Notes: generated by a model from the sequence alone, not told the origin. Positions 1 through 5,978 are shown, counted from the first letter of the stretch. The stretch: 6,412 nt of DNA from an uncultured Alphaproteobacteria bacterium (GCA_903922545.1 CAIXUE010000010.1:1-6412); one strand, 5' to 3'. Program-made: numbers and translations.

Positions 1-377
1 CCGGCCATGCCAAGCGGGTGATGATGGCGGTGTGGTCGTATCTGCGCCAGTTCATGTACACCAAATGGATCATCGTGGTGGATGACGACATCAATGCGCG
101 GGACTGGAAAGACGTGATGTGGGCCATCTCCACCCGCATGGATCCGGCACGCGATATCACCGTGATCGAAAACACTCCGATTGATTATCTCGATTTCGCT
201 TCGCCGGAATCCGGTCTGGGCTCCAAGATCGGGCTGGACGCCACCAACAAGCTGCCGCCCGAAACCCATCGCGAATGGGGCCGCAAAATCCGCATGGACG
301 ACAGCGTCATCCGCACCGTCACGGAAAAATGGCCCAAACTCGGCTTGCCCGGTTCGGGCAAGCCTATCTGGAAATAA
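1..377 (+). CDS. ubiD: UbiD family decarboxylase, 3-octaprenyl-4-hydroxybenzoate carboxy-lyase (C-terminal part)
   Basis: Partial gene; the reading frame enters at base 3 and gives 124 residues before a TAA stop. UbiD enzymes use prenylated FMN to decarboxylate 3-polyprenyl-4-hydroxybenzoate to 2-polyprenylphenol in ubiquinone biosynthesis, in the cytoplasm or at the inner membrane. The visible part carries blocks I recognise as highly conserved in UbiD C-termini: [20 protein letters not shown] near the start, then [21 protein letters not shown], then [27 protein letters not shown], then ETHREWGR. These closely resemble the Escherichia coli UbiD C-terminal region. The end, [11 protein letters not shown], is a short tail. 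No frameshift or lesion is seen. The N-terminal two thirds, including most of the cofactor site, lies outside the window. A paralogous UbiD-type decarboxylase acting on another aromatic acid is possible, but the close match to the ubiquinone enzyme makes that less likely. Confidence 0.93.
   Translation, partial: GHAKRVMMAVWSYLRQFMYTKWIIVVDDDINARDWKDVMWAISTRMDPARDITVIENTPIDYLDFASPESGLGSKIGLDATNKLPPETHREWGRKIRMDDSVIRTVTEKWPKLGLPGSGKPIWK
342..364 (+). repeat. Perfect inverted repeat inside the ubiD 3' end
   Basis: Arms GGCTTGCCCG (342-351) and CGGGCAAGCC (355-364) are perfectly complementary over 10 bp with a 3-nt GTT loop. The element encodes GLPGSGKP near the UbiD C-terminus and ends about 10 nt before the stop codon. 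It is followed by an A/T-rich stretch (GGAAATAATT), not a clean T tract. It may act as part of the 3' terminator or as an mRNA-stabilising end structure; this role is inferred. Confidence 0.6.
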
Positions 378-379
378 TT

Positions 380-397
380 GGCGCGCATTCGCGCGCC
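380..397 (+). terminator. GC-rich hairpin just after ubiD, possible terminator
   Basis: Arms GGCGCGC (380-386) and GCGCGCC (391-397) pair perfectly around an ATTC loop, starting 3 nt after the ubiD stop codon. U-G wobble pairs can extend the RNA stem by two. There is no T run downstream on the plus strand; on the minus strand the stem is followed by AATTATTTT. Position after the stop favours a terminator or 3' end stabiliser for ubiD, possibly together with the hairpin at 342-364. Confidence 0.45.
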
Positions 398-422
398 GGG
401 GCTGGGACTGACCGCCCGCGCT

Positions 423-455
423 GACAATAATTTGCGACAATTTGCGCGCTATAGT
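423..455 (+). promoter_or_regulatory. Candidate promoter/operator of the aspartic protease gene
   Basis: AATTTGCG occurs at 429-436 and again at 439-446, exactly 10 bp apart (one helical turn), and GACAAT occurs at 423-428 and 436-441. Directly after lies TATAGT at 450-455, a good -10 candidate. No convincing TTGACA-like -35 is found at 16-19 nt, so an activator or a different sigma factor would be needed. A start site near 462 would leave a short leader to the GTG at 485. The promoter role is inferred. Confidence 0.35.
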
Positions 456-471
456 TGCCCCGCACCAGGTC

Positions 472-477
472 GGGGGG
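472..477 (+). promoter_or_regulatory. Poly-G ribosome binding site that decides a GTG start
   Basis: GGGGGG sits 7 nt upstream of the GTG at 485. The in-frame TTG at 455 overlaps the candidate -10 box and has no such site in front of it, so the GTG is preferred. The minus-strand amidohydrolase has the same kind of G6 site. Confidence 0.55.
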
Positions 478-484
478 CTTAACC

Positions 485-1477
485 GTGCGCACCATTCATA
501 ATGCTGGTCAGATTGCTGTTTTGCTGGCGGCCCTGCTGCCATCCGCCGCCTATGCGGCTGATTGCAAACTCCAGATGCTGGACAAAATAAAAATGACCCG
601 CGCCGGCGGCGGCCAGCGCGAACTTGTCCCCGTCATGCTCAATGGAACAGTCAAGAATTTCGTTCTCGACACCGCGGGCTATTACACCCAGATCGGCCGC
701 AAGGCCGTGGATGATTTGAAGCTGCCGGTCCGCCAAGGCACGCACCAGATGTACGATGTCACCGGCAATATTTCCCGTGATGAAACACAGGTTCACGATG
801 TGATTATCGGCCATATGCGCGGCGCCGACCGGATTTTTCCGGTCAACAACGGCTTGGGCGTCGACGGCCTGTTCGCCATCGACTTTCTCTATGGCCAGAT
901 GGACATGGATGTGGATTTCAGCAACGACACGCTGAACCTGTTTGCGCCCAACCATTGTCCCGGCCAGGTGGCTTATTGGACCTCGCCCACCAATGTCGGC
1001 TCCGTGCCCATCACCATGAATGGTTTTCACATCACCGTGCCGGTGACGCTGGATGGAAAGGTAGAGCAGGCGACCATCGACACAGGGTCACCGGATTCCA
1101 CCCTGACAATTCCCGAGGCCCAGCGCCTGTTCGGCCTGACACCGGGGGGCGCCGATACGCCGGAAGCGGGCAAGCTGAACGGCGATGACACACTGAAAGT
1201 CTATACCCACAAATTCCAGACGCTCGCTTTCGGCGACGTGACCGTCAACAATCCCAGCCTCACACTGATCCCCAATGCCATGGGGCGCAACGCAGAACGT
1301 ACCGCGTTGGTCTATAGCCGCGCGCAATCGGAAAAAACCGTGATGAATTCGCGGGAAGACGACATGCTGATCGGCATGGACGTGCTGACCAAATTGCACG
1401 TCTTTTTCGCCTTCGGCGAAAAAAGACTGTACTTCTCCCTCAACCCGCCGGTCGCCACGCCTGCCGCAACGAATTAA
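485..1477 (+). CDS. Exported two-lobed retropepsin-like aspartic protease
   Basis: 330 residues from the GTG start, chosen because GGGGGG precedes it and because it puts a clean signal peptide at the N-terminus (cleavage expected near AYA/A, residues 24-25). A longer TTG start at 455 would add 10 residues. Two pepsin-fold lobes are visible. Lobe 1 has FVLDTAG (D62, T63) and a hydrophobic-Gly/Asp strand GLFAIDFL (128-135). Lobe 2 has ATIDTGS (D199, T200, G201) and LIGMDVL (295-301). Each pair matches the catalytic DTG plus the second conserved block of retropepsin-like proteases. The first motif reads DTA rather than DTG. Only two cysteines are present in the mature part, C27 and C158, which could form a disulfide. 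Predicted to act in the periplasm on an unknown peptide substrate; activity is inferred from family knowledge. It stands alone, with ubiD upstream and a convergent amidohydrolase 45 nt downstream; no clear terminator is seen in that gap. Confidence 0.82.
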   Translation: MRTIHNAGQIAVLLAALLPSAAYAADCKLQMLDKIKMTRAGGGQRELVPVMLNGTVKNFVLDTAGYYTQIGRKAVDDLKLPVRQGTHQMYDVTGNISRDETQVHDVIIGHMRGADRIFPVNNGLGVDGLFAIDFLYGQMDMDVDFSNDTLNLFAPNHCPGQVAYWTSPTNVGSVPITMNGFHITVPVTLDGKVEQATIDTGSPDSTLTIPEAQRLFGLTPGGADTPEAGKLNGDDTLKVYTHKFQTLAFGDVTVNNPSLTLIPNAMGRNAERTALVYSRAQSEKTVMNSREDDMLIGMDVLTKLHVFFAFGEKRLYFSLNPPVATPAATN

Positions 1478-1522
1478 TGCAGTCGGAGCGAAGTTATATC
1501 GGCCGGATGATCCCACCCGCCC

Positions 1523-2905
1523 TTACGGATCCATCGCCGAGGCCGGACGCGGCAACGGATTGACGAAATTCGGGTCCAATTTCGTATCCATCACCTTGCC
1601 ATCCATGATCACCATTTTGATGTTCCGGGCGGCCTTGATATCGGCCAGGGGATCGCCCTGCACGATAACAAAGTCCGCATGCTTGCCGGCTTCCACGCTG
1701 CCATAATCCCGGTCGATGCCCATCACCTGGGCCGGCCACAACGTCGTGGCCTGAATGATCTTCATTTTCGGAATCCCCATTTTGGCGACGCCTTCCATGA
1801 TGATGTGCGTGCCCAATCCAGGGGGAACATCGGATTTTTCATTGCCGTCGGTATCGATGGTGAAATGCCCGCCCGCCGCGGCGAATTGCGTCAGGAATGT
1901 TATGGTATTGGCAACATCCACCGGGTCCATCTTGCCGGGATCCTGCAGCCAGAACGCTTTTTCTTCTGCCGGAACAAAAGCCGTGGCCGGATCCTTCGCC
2001 AGCCTTTCGACCTCCGGACGCATCGTGTCCCACACCATCGGCTTGACCGTCCAGTAAAGCGCGATATCCAGCGCGGTGTCCTGCTCCACCATTCGCTGGA
2101 TCAGCGGCCCGAATTTCTTCGGATCGACGCCCGCGGCCAAGGCCGGCCCATTATCCGCCGGTGGCGCCTTGCCTTCCCGGATCATCTGGGCGCGGTAAAC
2201 CCCCGCCATATGTTCGATTTCCTTGCCGCCATCATTCATCGCCTTGTCGATGTCGTTGATATGACCCAGCACGGGCAGATTGTATTTCGAGGCTTCATCG
2301 ATGATGGCGGCAAGCTGGTCATCGGTGACCGAATAATCCACCTTCAAAAAATCCACCCCCGCCGCGTGCAGATACCGCACATAGGCGCGCGCCTCCTCCG
2401 GCGTCTTCACATTGCTGGGATCCTCCACGACTTTCCCGTTGGAATCGACCAGCGGCCCGCCATTCGGGCCATTGATCCGCGCGCCGGAAACAAAAAGGCG
2501 CGCGCCCTTCATCATGCCGCTTCTCAGCAGCGCCCGCTCGCCCAAAATCCATTGCGTGTCATTGTGGATATCACCCGTGGTGGTCACGCCATACAGGGGA
2601 TAAAATGGAATTTTCCAGCCGCGCAAATGCAGGTGCATGTCCACCAGGCCGGGAAGGATTGTCTCTCCGCTGGTATCAATGATTTTTGCGCCCGCCGGAA
2701 TGCTCATCTGCCCCCGCCGCCCGACCGAGCGGATGCGCCCATTTTCAACCACCACCACGGCGTCGGTGATCGGCGCGCGGCCGGTGCCGTCGATCAGCGT
2801 TCCGCCTTGCAGAACGACAGTGTCGTCATCCGCCGCCGCATCGGACACGGCGCAAAGCGCGGCCCCACCAAAGGTGATAAGAGCCGCTACCATCAAACGC
2901 TTCAT
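1523..2905 (-). CDS. Exported amidohydrolase, imidazolonepropionase-like
   Basis: 460 residues with an ATG start preceded by GGGGGG. An N-terminal signal peptide (MKRLMVAALITFGGAAL, cleavage near AAA/D at 25) indicates export. The amidohydrolase superfamily TIM barrel is clear: the small beta domain with GGTLIDGTG (34-42), the metal-binding HxH in VDMHLHLRG (H91, H93), K188 in VDFLKVDYS (a likely metal-bridging, carboxylated Lys), H215 in LGHI, H232 in IEHMAG, and the catalytic Asp in TIDTDG (D351 or, more likely, D353). The C-terminal GSVEAGKHADFVIVQGDPL (402-420) is the usual family ending that rebuilds the beta domain. Relatives hydrolyse cyclic amides, N-acyl amino acids or dipeptides; the substrate cannot be read from sequence. 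The gene ends convergently with the aspartic protease. It lies 60 nt after the SAM-binding gene and may be transcribed from it or from its own TATAGT box. No lesion was seen. Confidence 0.9.
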   Translation of the reverse strand: MKRLMVAALITFGGAALCAVSDAAADDDTVVLQGGTLIDGTGRAPITDAVVVVENGRIRSVGRRGQMSIPAGAKIIDTSGETILPGLVDMHLHLRGWKIPFYPLYGVTTTGDIHNDTQWILGERALLRSGMMKGARLFVSGARINGPNGGPLVDSNGKVVEDPSNVKTPEEARAYVRYLHAAGVDFLKVDYSVTDDQLAAIIDEASKYNLPVLGHINDIDKAMNDGGKEIEHMAGVYRAQMIREGKAPPADNGPALAAGVDPKKFGPLIQRMVEQDTALDIALYWTVKPMVWDTMRPEVERLAKDPATAFVPAEEKAFWLQDPGKMDPVDVANTITFLTQFAAAGGHFTIDTDGNEKSDVPPGLGTHIIMEGVAKMGIPKMKIIQATTLWPAQVMGIDRDYGSVEAGKHADFVIVQGDPLADIKAARNIKMVIMDGKVMDTKLDPNFVNPLPRPASAMDP

Positions 2906-2910
2906 GGTTT

Positions 2911-2916
2911 CCCCCC
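2911..2916 (-). promoter_or_regulatory. Poly-G ribosome binding site of the amidohydrolase
   Basis: On the minus strand GGGGGG is followed by AAACC and then the ATG at 2905, a 5-nt spacer. It fixes the start that also gives an intact signal peptide. Confidence 0.6.
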
Positions 2917-2932
2917 AATAGAATTGGACCAG

Positions 2933-2938
2933 ACTATA
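2933..2938 (-). promoter_or_regulatory. Candidate -10 box for the amidohydrolase gene
   Basis: TATAGT on the minus strand lies 27 nt upstream of the ATG, within the 60-nt gap after the SAM-binding gene. The nearest -35-like sequence is TTGCGG at a long 19-nt spacing, so the match is weak. The 9-mer CGCTATAGT is identical to the one upstream of the aspartic protease. Confidence 0.25.
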
Positions 2939-2965
2939 GCGGACTTCCCGACCGTCGCCGCAATT

Positions 2966-3652
2966 CTAGGCGCTCCGCCCGCCTGCCGGGTTTGTGGCGA
3001 TCCATATGATATGCTGTCCGCCGCGGCCTTTGTTGCCCCGCGCCCTGACCTCTTCCACCGCAAAGCCGGCGCGCGCCAGCCAGCTGCTGAACGCGGTATC
3101 CGGCGCCGCCGACCACACCGCCAGAATGCCCTTTGGCCGCAGCGCCTTTCGCGCCGCTTCAAGCCCCCGCAAATTGTAAAGGCTGTCATTCGCGCTGCGG
3201 CTGAGGCCATCCGGGCCGTTATCCACATCCAGCAGGATCGCATCAAAATTCGCGCGCGTCGATGCGATCACGCCGCTGACATCGCCCTCGCGCAGCTTCA
3301 CGCGCCGGTCATCAAGACTGTCGCCGGTCAGCGCCGCCATCGGCCCGCGCGCCCAGGCCAATACCGCCGGCACCAATTCCGCCACCTGGATTTGCGCATC
3401 GGGCCCAAGCCCCGCCAAAGCGGCGCGCAGCGTAAAACCCATGCCATAACCGCCGATCAGCACCTGACAGCGGCGGCGCTCCCGCACATATTGGCACGCC
3501 ACCTCCGCCAGCAACGCTTCAGAGCTGCTCATGCGGCTGTTCATCAGCGTGACGTTCCCCGCCAGAATCGAAAATTCCTGCCCGCGCTGCATCAGCTTCA
3601 GCGTGCCGCCGCCCGGCACCGCCGCCGTATCCAGATGAACCCAGGGGATCAT
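2966..3652 (-). CDS. Spermidine-synthase-like SAM-dependent methyltransferase-fold protein
   Basis: 228 residues from the ATG at 3652, giving MIPWVHLDTA, which I take as the natural N-terminus; a GTG at 3673 would add 7 residues but has no Shine-Dalgarno. The Rossmann SAM-binding fold is visible: VLIGGYGMGFTL (glycine motif I, 64-75), an acidic residue ending strand 2 in VAEL (E92), EGD (D124), and FDAILLDVDNGPDG (136-149) as motif IV. The layout resembles polyamine aminopropyltransferases, and such genes are often labelled spermidine synthase. However, the DSSDP-type active-site block of true spermidine synthases is replaced by DVDNGPDG and the usual N-terminal beta domain is short. A polyamine product is therefore doubtful; a small-molecule methyltransferase is equally possible. 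There is no signal peptide, so it is cytoplasmic. It follows the cytochrome gene closely in the same frame and is probably co-transcribed with it. Confidence 0.8.
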   Translation of the reverse strand: MIPWVHLDTAAVPGGGTLKLMQRGQEFSILAGNVTLMNSRMSSSEALLAEVACQYVRERRRCQVLIGGYGMGFTLRAALAGLGPDAQIQVAELVPAVLAWARGPMAALTGDSLDDRRVKLREGDVSGVIASTRANFDAILLDVDNGPDGLSRSANDSLYNLRGLEAARKALRPKGILAVWSAAPDTAFSSWLARAGFAVEEVRARGNKGRGGQHIIWIATNPAGGRSA

Positions 3653-3668
3653 GCGAAACTGCTTTCGC
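3653..3668 (-). repeat. Small hairpin touching the SAM-binding gene start
   Basis: GCGAAA (3653-3658) and TTTCGC (3663-3668) form a perfect 6-bp stem with a 4-nt loop, directly next to the ATG at 3652 and covering the place of its ribosome binding site. It could lower translation initiation or couple it to the upstream cytochrome gene; this is inference, and a stem this short may be chance. Confidence 0.35.
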
Positions 3669-3688
3669 GGCACCGCCGCCGCAAGGGG

Positions 3689-4150
3689 CTATTTCGCGGC
3701 GGGATTTTGCGCATCCATGCGAATGGCCGCCAGCGTGTGCCGGTCTGTCGGCAAATCCGCACTCCCCGCCGGAACATCGTTTTCCCTTAAGATATAGGCG
3801 ATCAGATCGACCGCCTCCTTGATGTTGATATCGCCCGGATTGCTCATGGTGTTGGCGTGCATGTGCCTGGCCAGCGTCAGGGCCGATTGCTTGTCCCAGT
3901 CCGCCATGAAGGTCGCGCCTTCCAGCTCGGTCACGCCAGACGCGCCGCCAACCTCGTCATGGCAGGCGCCGCACTCATCCAGCCGATAATCTCTCTCGCC
4001 GCGATCCGCCTGCGCCTGGCTATAAACGCCGCTCCACACCGAGCGGGTTGGGATAACGCCAAAATTCGATGCCGGATCATCCACCTGGGCGTAAAGCAGG
4101 CTGGAGGCGCAGCACAGTCCGGCAAAGGCAACAATCAAACGTTTCATCAT
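3689..4150 (-). CDS. Exported monoheme cytochrome c
   Basis: 153 residues starting at the first of two adjacent ATG codons (4150 and 4147). An upstream in-frame ATG at 4264 would add a non-signal-like extension and sits in a palindrome arm, so it was not used. The signal peptide MMKRLIVAFAGLCCASSLLYA is predicted to be cut before QVDD. The heme-attachment motif is CGACH (C60, C63, H64), and M102 in TMSNPG is the likely second axial ligand. The blocks SVWSGVYSQAQADRGE, then FMADW, then VDLIAYILRENDVPAG match small class I cytochromes that often occur near quinoprotein dehydrogenases, where they accept electrons in the periplasm; no such dehydrogenase is visible here, so the partner is unknown. 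The TAG stop lies only 15-36 nt before the next gene's possible starts, supporting an operon. No strong Shine-Dalgarno is seen upstream of the chosen ATG. Confidence 0.85.
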   Translation of the reverse strand: MMKRLIVAFAGLCCASSLLYAQVDDPASNFGVIPTRSVWSGVYSQAQADRGERDYRLDECGACHDEVGGASGVTELEGATFMADWDKQSALTLARHMHANTMSNPGDINIKEAVDLIAYILRENDVPAGSADLPTDRHTLAAIRMDAQNPAAK

Positions 4151-4248
4151 TGCGCTATTGAGGCACAGGCCGTTGCGGCTTGCAACAAACAGAAATTTCA
4201 GGCGCAATCCCCACCCCGCACCGGCCAGTGACCGATGATCCGGGTCAA

Positions 4249-4297
4249 ATTGGCGGCCTTCCATTGCAAAAAATCAATTTCCGCAATGGCCGCCAAT
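4249..4297. repeat. 49-nt imperfect palindrome in the divergent intergenic region
   Basis: The outer arms ATTGGCGGCC (4249-4258) and GGCCGCCAAT (4288-4297) are perfectly complementary. A nested pair, CCATTGC (4261-4267) and GCAATGG (4283-4289), shares two bases with the right arm. The A/T-rich centre has AAA (4271-4273) facing TTT (4278-4280). It lies between the cytochrome (minus) and metallophosphoesterase (plus) genes, about 90-100 nt from each start. It may be a regulator site, a bidirectional terminator or attenuator, or a small dispersed repeat unit; which one cannot be told from one copy. Confidence 0.7.
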
Positions 4298-4315
4298 AGC
4301 CCACAGCAAGCATCT

Positions 4316-4346
4316 GCTTTGGCAGCTGTAACAATATCTGCAAAGC
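4316..4346 (+). repeat. Imperfect hairpin in the metallophosphoesterase leader
   Basis: GCTTTGGCAG (4316-4325) pairs with CTGCAAAGC (4338-4346) over 9 bp with one bulged G and a 12-nt loop. A smaller dyad, AAGCA/TGCTT (4308-4312 and 4315-4319), overlaps its left arm, so the two folds would exclude each other. It ends about 40 nt before the ATG at 4386. A leader RNA structure or operator is possible. No convincing -35/-10 pair could be placed in this stretch. Confidence 0.45.
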
Positions 4347-4373
4347 CATGGGATAGCCTCGCGCAAAACCAGC

Positions 4374-4380
4374 AAGGAAG
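4374..4380 (+). promoter_or_regulatory. Ribosome binding site of the metallophosphoesterase
   Basis: AAGGAAG lies 5 nt upstream of the ATG at 4386, the best Shine-Dalgarno in the window. Confidence 0.6.
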
Positions 4381-4385
4381 TCGCA

Positions 4386-5864
4386 ATGAAATCCGGAAAA
4401 TCGGCCTCTATGGGTTTGGCGCGGGCGGCTGCGTTGCTGGCAATGGCGAGCCTGGGTTTGGGCGCCGGGCCGGTGATGGCGCAGACGGCTGCGCAAAAGG
4501 CGTCTGTGCCGGTGGAATTGTTGAGCGTCCTGCATTTTGATCCCTTCCATGATCCGGCCAAGGCGGCACAACTGGTGAAAGCGCCGGTGGCGCAATGGGA
4601 TGCGATCCTGGGCAGCGCGGATACGGCGGATCAGGCAAGCGAATTTGCCGCCGTACAGGAAGCCTGCCATTCCAAGCAGGTGATGGATTCGCCCTATGCG
4701 CTGCTGAACGGGGCGCTGCACGAAGCAAAAGCGATGGCGGCAAAACCCGCCTTTGTGGAAGTCAGCGGCGATCTTCTGGTGCATGATTTTGACTGCCGCT
4801 ACCGGGCCGCGCTGAAGCTGGAAAAAGCAGCGGGTGACGATCAGTCCTTATCGGCGGCCTTTGCCGCCAAGACAGCTGTCTTTGTGATGAAGAAAGTGGA
4901 AGCGGTGAATGCCGGCATTCCGGTCTATTTCGCGCTGGGGAACAACGATTCCAGATGCAACCACAACCGGCTGGATGTGCATGACGCGTTTCTGAAGGCG
5001 ACGGGACAGGCCGTCCTGGATGGGTTTTTGGGTGTCAGCGCGCCGCAGCGCAAACAGGCGCTCCAAACCTATGACGCCGCCGGCTATTACGCGGTGACGA
5101 TGACGGCGCCGATGGTGAACACCAAACTGCTGGTGATTGACGATATCTACATGATGTCGAAATTTTCCGGCTGCTCGGCGGATCAAAGCAACACGGCTGG
5201 CGCGGATGAACAGATCGCCTGGCTGACCCGGCAACTGGACGAAGCCAGGAAACAGGGCGAATTTGTGTGGATGCTGGGGCACCTGCCGCCGATGGTGAAC
5301 CCGGTCAGCTCCATGGCGAAAGGGCGCGCACTTTGCGCAAGCGGCGCCGAGCAATATCTTTCAACCAACGACCTGTTGAATGTGCTGGAAAAACACGCAG
5401 ACATTATAAGGCTGGCCGTCTTCGGCCATACGCATTTTGATGAACTGCATTTGCTGGCGAACAAGGGCGCGGGCGTTCCGGTGAAGGTCGTCGCATCGGT
5501 TTCGCCGGTGAACGGCAACAATCCCACGGTGACGGTGGGCCAGGTCGCGCCTGCCGCGGCGCAGCTGACGGATTACACCGTGTATGTGGCGTCGAACAAC
5601 ACCGGCGTGAATGCCACATGGTCGAAAGAATATGGCTTCGGCGAAACCTATCACGAGGCGGCATTTACGGCGGCAACCCTGGCTGACCTGATCGGGCGGC
5701 TGCATGCCGACCACGCTGGAACCGGCGCTGAAAACCAGGCGTACCAAGCGCACTATTACAATGGGGCGAAGATTACGCTGCCCGGGCCGTTATGGGCGGG
5801 ATATGTTTGCAGCCTCGACCACCCAACCGCAAATGGATTTGCCGCCTGCGCTTGCGGGCATTGA
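4386..5864 (+). CDS. Exported acid-sphingomyelinase-like metallophosphoesterase
   Basis: 492 residues with a good Shine-Dalgarno and a signal peptide cut near VMA/Q (residue 32), so periplasmic or secreted. The calcineurin-like phosphoesterase motifs appear in order and in the acid sphingomyelinase style: HFDPFHD (50-56), SGDLLVHD (127-134; D129, H133), LGNND (184-188; N186), LGHLPP (297-302; H299), FGHTHFDE (346-353; H348, H350), and SVSPVNGNNP (371-380). The family hydrolyses phosphodiesters such as sphingomyelin or related lipids using two metal ions; the bacterial substrate is unknown. One oddity is that the first motif reads LSVLHFDP where relatives have SDxHxDP, so the first Asp metal ligand is Val48. 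The C-terminus (YVCSLDH, then ACACGH) looks complete and contains a Cys cluster at 475, 488 and 490. The gene is divergent from the cytochrome operon and is followed by a 114-nt gap before the TIR gene. Confidence 0.88.
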   Translation: MKSGKSASMGLARAAALLAMASLGLGAGPVMAQTAAQKASVPVELLSVLHFDPFHDPAKAAQLVKAPVAQWDAILGSADTADQASEFAAVQEACHSKQVMDSPYALLNGALHEAKAMAAKPAFVEVSGDLLVHDFDCRYRAALKLEKAAGDDQSLSAAFAAKTAVFVMKKVEAVNAGIPVYFALGNNDSRCNHNRLDVHDAFLKATGQAVLDGFLGVSAPQRKQALQTYDAAGYYAVTMTAPMVNTKLLVIDDIYMMSKFSGCSADQSNTAGADEQIAWLTRQLDEARKQGEFVWMLGHLPPMVNPVSSMAKGRALCASGAEQYLSTNDLLNVLEKHADIIRLAVFGHTHFDELHLLANKGAGVPVKVVASVSPVNGNNPTVTVGQVAPAAAQLTDYTVYVASNNTGVNATWSKEYGFGETYHEAAFTAATLADLIGRLHADHAGTGAENQAYQAHYYNGAKITLPGPLWAGYVCSLDHPTANGFAACACGH

Positions 5865-5978
5865 TCGGCGCCGGATCGGCCGCTGCCTCCCTGGAGCTGA
5901 AATGGCGGCCTTTCTGTCCGGTTGCCACCGGGGGCGCTGTCTGTCTCAATGGCTGCAAGATTGGGGCTATGGGGCCAC

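Noticed and set aside
455..484. TTG start for the aspartic protease
   Set aside because: It overlaps the candidate -10 box and has no ribosome binding site; the GTG at 485 follows GGGGGG and gives a clean signal peptide.
1478..1522. Terminator between the convergent protease and amidohydrolase genes
   Set aside because: Only a short GGAT/ATCC symmetry is present; no stem with a T tract could be found in the 45-nt gap.
1679..3790. Very long plus-strand open frame (703 codons) antisense to two genes
   Set aside because: It runs across the amidohydrolase, the gap and the SAM-binding gene on the other strand; its product is Arg/His/Pro-rich with no recognisable domain, as expected for an antisense shadow in GC-rich DNA. 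The minus-strand genes have clear motifs, signal peptide and ribosome binding site.
4151..4264. Longer cytochrome start at the ATG at 4264
   Set aside because: It would put a non-hydrophobic 38-residue extension before a good signal peptide and starts inside the palindrome arm.
4845..5354. Minus-strand frame antisense to the phosphoesterase
   Set aside because: Arg/His/Gln-rich product without motifs, opposite a gene with clear family signatures; treated as a shadow.
5865..5978. Small gene, RNA or terminator between the phosphoesterase and TIR genes
   Set aside because: Only a short direct repeat GATCGGC (5863-5869 and 5874-5880) and G-rich runs were seen; no convincing stem, promoter or coding signal.
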